Assembly: GCA_029378245.1 (NCBI GenBank)
Contig: JARKIF010000354.1
Location: 1-25,522 of the forward strand
DNA from: Roridomyces roridus
Taxonomy: Eukaryota > Basidiomycota > Agaricomycetes > Agaricales > Mycenaceae
Length of the DNA stretch: 25,522 bases
Reading direction: 5' to 3'
Shown here: in pieces, positions 21,945 to 25,522 of the stretch
Layout: every line of letters starts with the position of its first letter
Numbering within the stretch: position 1 is the stretch's first letter
Notes under the pieces: generated by a model
Database searches by the model: none
Seen by the model: the letters and a program-made list of their open reading frames with translations, nothing else
What the model was told of the DNA's origin: nothing
Translations under genes and position numbers: made by a program

Positions 21945-24851
21945 TCATACAACCAAATTCGACCAATCTGTATCCACATTAGCCATGTTCTCCACATACG
22001 AATCCCACTGGTCAAGATTCCTGGTTCACCAAATCAAAACAGACAAGTTTGAAATGAGTTCGGAAACGCACATGAGATCCGCGGGAGCAGCGAGCCAAAG
22101 AGAGGTAAACTCGTCGTCGACACTACTACCGCTTGTCGTAGGCTGTGGCCACGAGCCCTCCCATCCGTTCGTCTCGGAAAGCAAGTCCTCGATGGACGTC
22201 CCTGGGCGGAAGCCCGATACGCCCGTTACTACATGCGATTCAGGCGAGGATTCGGGTTCGTTTGTCGGAGGATAATTGGGCGGTTGAGGCTCGGTGTACG
22301 CCGGTGGAGCTCGCACAGATAGGTATCCATCCAGATATTGCAGCTCTTGAAGCAGCTCCCATAGTCTTCCTGCGGAATGCCACCTTCAAATTGAATAAGT
22401 GTGAGCGCTGTATCCAAGCGATTCACGCCCAACCTTGCTTCGCATGTTTTGAACACCTCCATGGCCGTCCTGATGTGGCCCTTGTCCTTGTTCACATCAA
22501 TCAAGACGCCGGCACGCTTGGTGGCAAAGGCATGGAGAATAAGCACCACAACCGAAACGAAGGCGGTGTTCTGTGATGTGGATTACTTCGAACCGTTTAC
22601 AATCAAACGACTCGGACACACCTGCAGAAAACTGGAAGGGGCACATTGGGTTTTGGTCATCCAGGCCTCCACCACACCTAAAGCAGAACGAGCGGCAGTA
22701 TAGCAAATGAAGAGAGAGGGTTCCACGTTTGGAGATTGCTTCAGAATGTGGGGTTTGTGAATCTTAAGACGGCGTGAGTAAATAGGCGGGTCGAAAAAAT
22801 GGAAGAGCGACGATTATCTGGATCCAGTAGTATGTGGAATGTAGCACGGTGGACTGGTCAAAGAATACTCCCTGTTTATTAGCGTCCCACCGAACTCCAA
22901 TACACATCAGGCGATGGGTGGATGCAGATCAAAGACGCTTACGATGCGCGGGAATAGATTCCAAGAAATCGTTCATCAACGAGTCCAGCTCCACAACAGC
23001 TTCTTGCTGCTGCTCGAGCGTCCATCCCTTGCGAGCCTTGAAACTGGTAGGCATATGCAACCGACGCAATCCCTTTCCGAGAATCTGAGGATACATCGGT
23101 ATTGCGCACGTTGATACGAATGATCTCCCACCTCGAACAAGTGCGCATGCCGAGCAAAGAAGGAGAGGGCGGACGGTTTGCCCAGCGGCTGCACAAACCC
23201 TTGATCCCAGTATTCGTCGTCAACCTCCAATGGGGGATCCACCTCGTATCTGCAGACATGAGACAAGTTTACCAAAGCAGAACTTAAACTTACTCTTCGG
23301 AATTGAGAGTAGGCGCACGACCAAGACAACAACACAGCAGACCATCCAAGACAAAGATGGACCTGGACATCGATTCAACGAGGTTTGCCGAGAAGGCGTG
23401 AATACATACCAGAAGGCGCGATTCCATAATTCATGTTCGTGGTTCAGAGTACCAGGCTCTCGACGATATCGGCCGTGGTACTGGATGAAGCGAATACCAA
23501 TTCCCGACAAAATCAATATTCGTCTCCGTTAGAGGAAGGCGGCTCACGAGGTAAACCCAAGCCATTGGGAGCGTGGATCCGCCCAGGGCAAAAAGCGTCA
23601 TAAGCTAGGTATCGATGTCACCGATATACAATAACTCAAAGACATTCTTCGACGCACCGAGTAAAATTGTACGTGGTAAATGCTAGGCTCCGAGGGGTCC
23701 GGAACGATCTGTGCCTGAAGAACAAACGGCCATCCGGACGAGGTTGTGTTGCCGTCAATCATTACCCGCGGATCTTCTGAATGCTGTTGTGGCAGTAAGT
23801 AGCTGAACAGCATCCAGCTTGTCTGGCTCACCCGTGAGGCAAGACCCAAAACTACCAAAACAACCGCCCTGAACCTCGTGTCCGTTTGATGTAAACCGTT
23901 TGCCAAATCGCACAGGAATGCATCGCGATGCAGGACCGGGAATATGGGATGAACGGTTCTGAAGTACAACCCAACAAGAGTCATAAGTAGATCGGTTGGA
24001 GGAACATCGGCGGTGGCCCGCGGGAGTAAAATTCAACTTCCCACTGCGGAAAAGTCAGCCGTCGACTAAGATGGAAGAAGAAGAGGGAACTCGCAGGCAA
24101 TTGGTCCCAATACATTTTACGCCTCGGCGTCGGTCTGTCTGTCACCGGACGGCCTAGATACTTTTCTTTGGCCTGGAACGAGTGAGAAATTATGGATGAA
24201 AGGTCACATATGCGCACCGCAAGAGCGTTTTGCACAAGATGGGCGTTACTGGAAGACCCAAAGTAGTTGGGCTTGCATTTAATGTGTCCTGACGAAAGTT
24301 TCCACCTCTGAACCTTGTTCAACAGAGATGAGATTTCGTCCTGGTCTTCTTCTGGAGGTGATCCCTGGGACTGGAAGTGCTCGATGTGGGGGAGCGCTCT
24401 TCGAACGTCGATTCCAGAGGCTGGGAACACAAGGAGCAAACTGAAAGGCTGCGTAATTTTTGCCTCCAAGGCGGCAATTGTTTCTCGAAGTTTATCGACT
24501 AGCCTTGCCAGCCGGTGGTGTGAGTGTCACAAAACGGTACCTATGACTAACGACCCACTGTTCTGGGTCCCCGCTTGCCTGTGGGTTGCATGTACGTGCA
24601 AGGCTCTCCGCTGGATACACACATGCTGCACTGGTTTCCCGGCGAAGTAGGGCCATTGCCTGACGAACAATCAGACAACAAATAGGTAGCATGATCATCC
24701 GCGGGTCCTCACATCGAACTAGCGGGGGGGATGAGTCCTGAACCCAAATGAACCTGGACAGACTCTCGCCAGACACACCTTTTTTTGTGCGACAATTGTC
24801 GCAAGATCGGGAAGCCAGCGTCTTTCGCGATTTACGGTTTACAGCGCTCAT
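21945..24851 (-). CDS. Zn2Cys6 fungal transcription factor, 17 exons, with one frame break (possible pseudogene)
   Basis: Start ATG is at 24851-24849 and stop at 21947-21945. Exons (minus strand): 24851-24779, 24718-24713, 24659-24555, 24498-24218, 24172-24095, 24043-23832, 23783-23658, 23604-23548, 23504-23410, 23362-23294, 23249-23132, 23084-22943, 22894-22812, 22762-22622, 22570-22429, 22369-22072 and 22020-21945. The N-terminus holds a complete zinc cluster, C17-X2-C20-X6-C27-X9-C37-X2-C40-X6-C47, followed by a basic linker. The middle (about 195-430) matches the fungal-specific regulatory domain: DLLMTLVGLYF, HPIFPVLHRDAF, EDPRVMIDG, GIGIRFIQ, LEVDDEYWDQGF, GKPSALSFF, AHLRWDANKQG. Such proteins act in the nucleus as DNA-binding regulators of metabolism genes. 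Exon 6 has a one-base frame break at about 24000-24043. With one base added the total is 2103 nt, or 700 residues. Non-standard borders are GC donors at 24094 and 22428 and a CG acceptor at 23505. Confidence 0.8.
24713..24718 (-). other. Six-nucleotide coding micro-exon within the zinc cluster
   Basis: Between a 60-nt intron (24719-24778) and a 53-nt intron (24660-24712), both GT-AG, six bases TTCGAT remain. They complete the Val codon, give Arg, and provide the first base of the third zinc-binding Cys (C27). Without this exon the cluster lacks C27. With it, the C-X2-C-X6-C-X9-C-X2-C-X6-C spacing is exact, which is the main reason for the call. Confidence 0.75.
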
Positions 24852-25101
24852 GGAGGTCGGGATCAAGAGACGTCTGAGTCATCACCATGATGACCACGGT
24901 ATAGTCACGTGCTACACCACTTGGTGGAAGTGCAACACCAGGCACTGAACCTTGAGACCTCGCAGGCTCGTTGAGGCCTCGGAGAAAAGCGAGCCTAGAC
25001 GCTGAGCTTCATACTAAACTGCCGGCTAGGTAAATTAAATTTCACAAAGAGAATTTGAATCCCGAGCCACAGCAGCTTTCGCATCTGAACTCAGGCGCCG
25101 G
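24852..25101. promoter_or_regulatory. Upstream region of the Zn2Cys6 regulator
   Basis: This 250-bp gap separates the 3' end of a minus-strand gene (stop at 25102-25104) from the regulator's start, so it should contain the regulator's promoter. It holds an E-box-like CACGTG at 24906-24911, directly followed by the inverted repeat CACCA-CT-TGGTG at 24915-24926. No TATA box is evident. Function is inferred from position. Confidence 0.4.
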
Positions 25102-25522
25102 CTACGCCTGCTCTGCCCTCTTCCTCGGTATGCCAAGCCTGAGATTCTCGATGAACAATGACGCAACTTGAATCAGCGCTACTGGCACACCGAATCGGAG
25201 CAGGAAATTCCAATAAGTAGTACGATCCGCAGCGCCGACAGACAGCGCAATCTCCCGGCGTCGGGTTCGATCGGCATCGTACTCAAGACCCGCAGTCAAC
25301 CTGAAATTCATATCTCATCAAACACAGAGAATCCGGCCTGTTCCTCGAACTCGTCCACAGACCACTGTTCCCACTTCTTCTCGTCCACTTTCATCAGTGC
25401 CACTTCACCTAATGAACGATATGAGCGTGTCAGATTTCCGATTCGGCACCAGTGAAGACATCCTACCTATACAGCAACCTTGTAGAGTTGGAGAAGCCGC
25501 CGTCCAGGTTTGGAAAACGCTT
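25102..25522 (-). CDS. 3' end of an unrecognised protein gene, cut by the window edge
   Basis: The reading enters at the right edge. Proposed exons are 25522-25467, 25408-25351 and 25300-25102, with introns 25409-25466 (GTAGGA donor) and 25301-25350 (GTTCGA donor, TTTCAG acceptor). The joined frame reads MKVDEKKWEQWSVDEL, then TAGLEYDADRTRRREIAL and a likely membrane-spanning or amphipathic helix, FLLRFGVPVALIQVASLFI. It ends in a basic tail, PRKRAEQA, at TAG 25104-25102. If the 50-nt intron is not used, the protein instead stops at 25309 after a tail ending EQAGFSVFDEI. I do not recognise the family. The short basic C-terminus after a hydrophobic helix would fit a membrane-anchored protein. 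Confidence 0.4.

Noticed and set aside
23085..23131. Apparent double frameshift in the regulator after GKPSALSFF.
   Set aside because: A canonical 47-nt intron joins HLFE to ILGKGLRRLHM in frame and restores the family-like sequence.
7801..25522. A co-regulated gene cluster made of the rhamnosidase, membrane protein and regulator.
   Set aside because: The enzyme is separated from the other two by about 9 kb of repeat-bearing DNA, and no shared promoter motif was seen. The regulator may even be defective.
1..25522. CRISPR arrays, prokaryotic operons or phage genes.
   Set aside because: No regularly spaced repeats and no bacterial gene layout. Gene structure is clearly that of a eukaryote.

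Overview
The window looks like nuclear DNA of a filamentous fungus, most likely a basidiomycete of the Agaricomycete type. The recognisable genes are split by many short introns (about 44-62 nt, mostly GT-AG), some exons are tiny, and the gene families are typical of such fungi: a secreted GH78 alpha-L-rhamnosidase, a Zn2Cys6 transcription factor with a fungal-specific middle domain, and a seven-helix membrane protein. The taxonomic call rests on gene structure and family resemblance only. I did no database search.

Layout. Positions 1-7800 hold no gene I can recognise. They contain two non-autonomous inverted-repeat elements: a 606-bp hAT-like element at 1838-2443 with an 8-bp target duplication, and a 345-bp element at 3185-3529 with a C/A-rich core. 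Positions 7801-10704 (minus) hold a complete nine-exon rhamnosidase gene. Its fifth intron is inflated from 56 to 555 nt by a 491-bp hAT-like element at 9197-9687, which carries a clean 8-bp duplication. Positions 10705-19760 are mostly gene-poor and contain a dispersed repeat in two inverted copies (one with a nested 65-bp TA-flanked insertion), a possible 1.2-kb inverted-repeat element (11628-12852), a doubtful two-helix protein (about 12869-13485) and two hairpins. Positions 19761-21440 (plus) encode a seven-helix membrane protein in eleven exons. It converges on a 17-exon Zn2Cys6 regulator at 21945-24851 (minus), which has one unavoidable frame break and several non-canonical splice borders. 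The 3' end of another minus-strand gene lies at 25102-25522.

How the parts may relate. The rhamnosidase should act outside the cell on rhamnose-containing plant glycans or flavonoid glycosides. The regulator belongs to a class that often controls carbohydrate or secondary metabolism, and the seven-helix protein could sense or transport at the plasma membrane. Nothing in the sequence shows that these three work together, and about 9 kb of repeat-bearing DNA separates the enzyme from the other two.

The most distinctive features are three elements of different sequence but one plan (terminal inverted repeats, arrays of a short subterminal motif, unrelated core), a transposon sitting wholly inside an intron, and very small coding exons: a 6-nt exon that supplies part of a zinc-binding cysteine codon and a probable 5-nt start exon. 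All exon borders were set by hand from splice signals, reading frame and family resemblance, and need transcript support.
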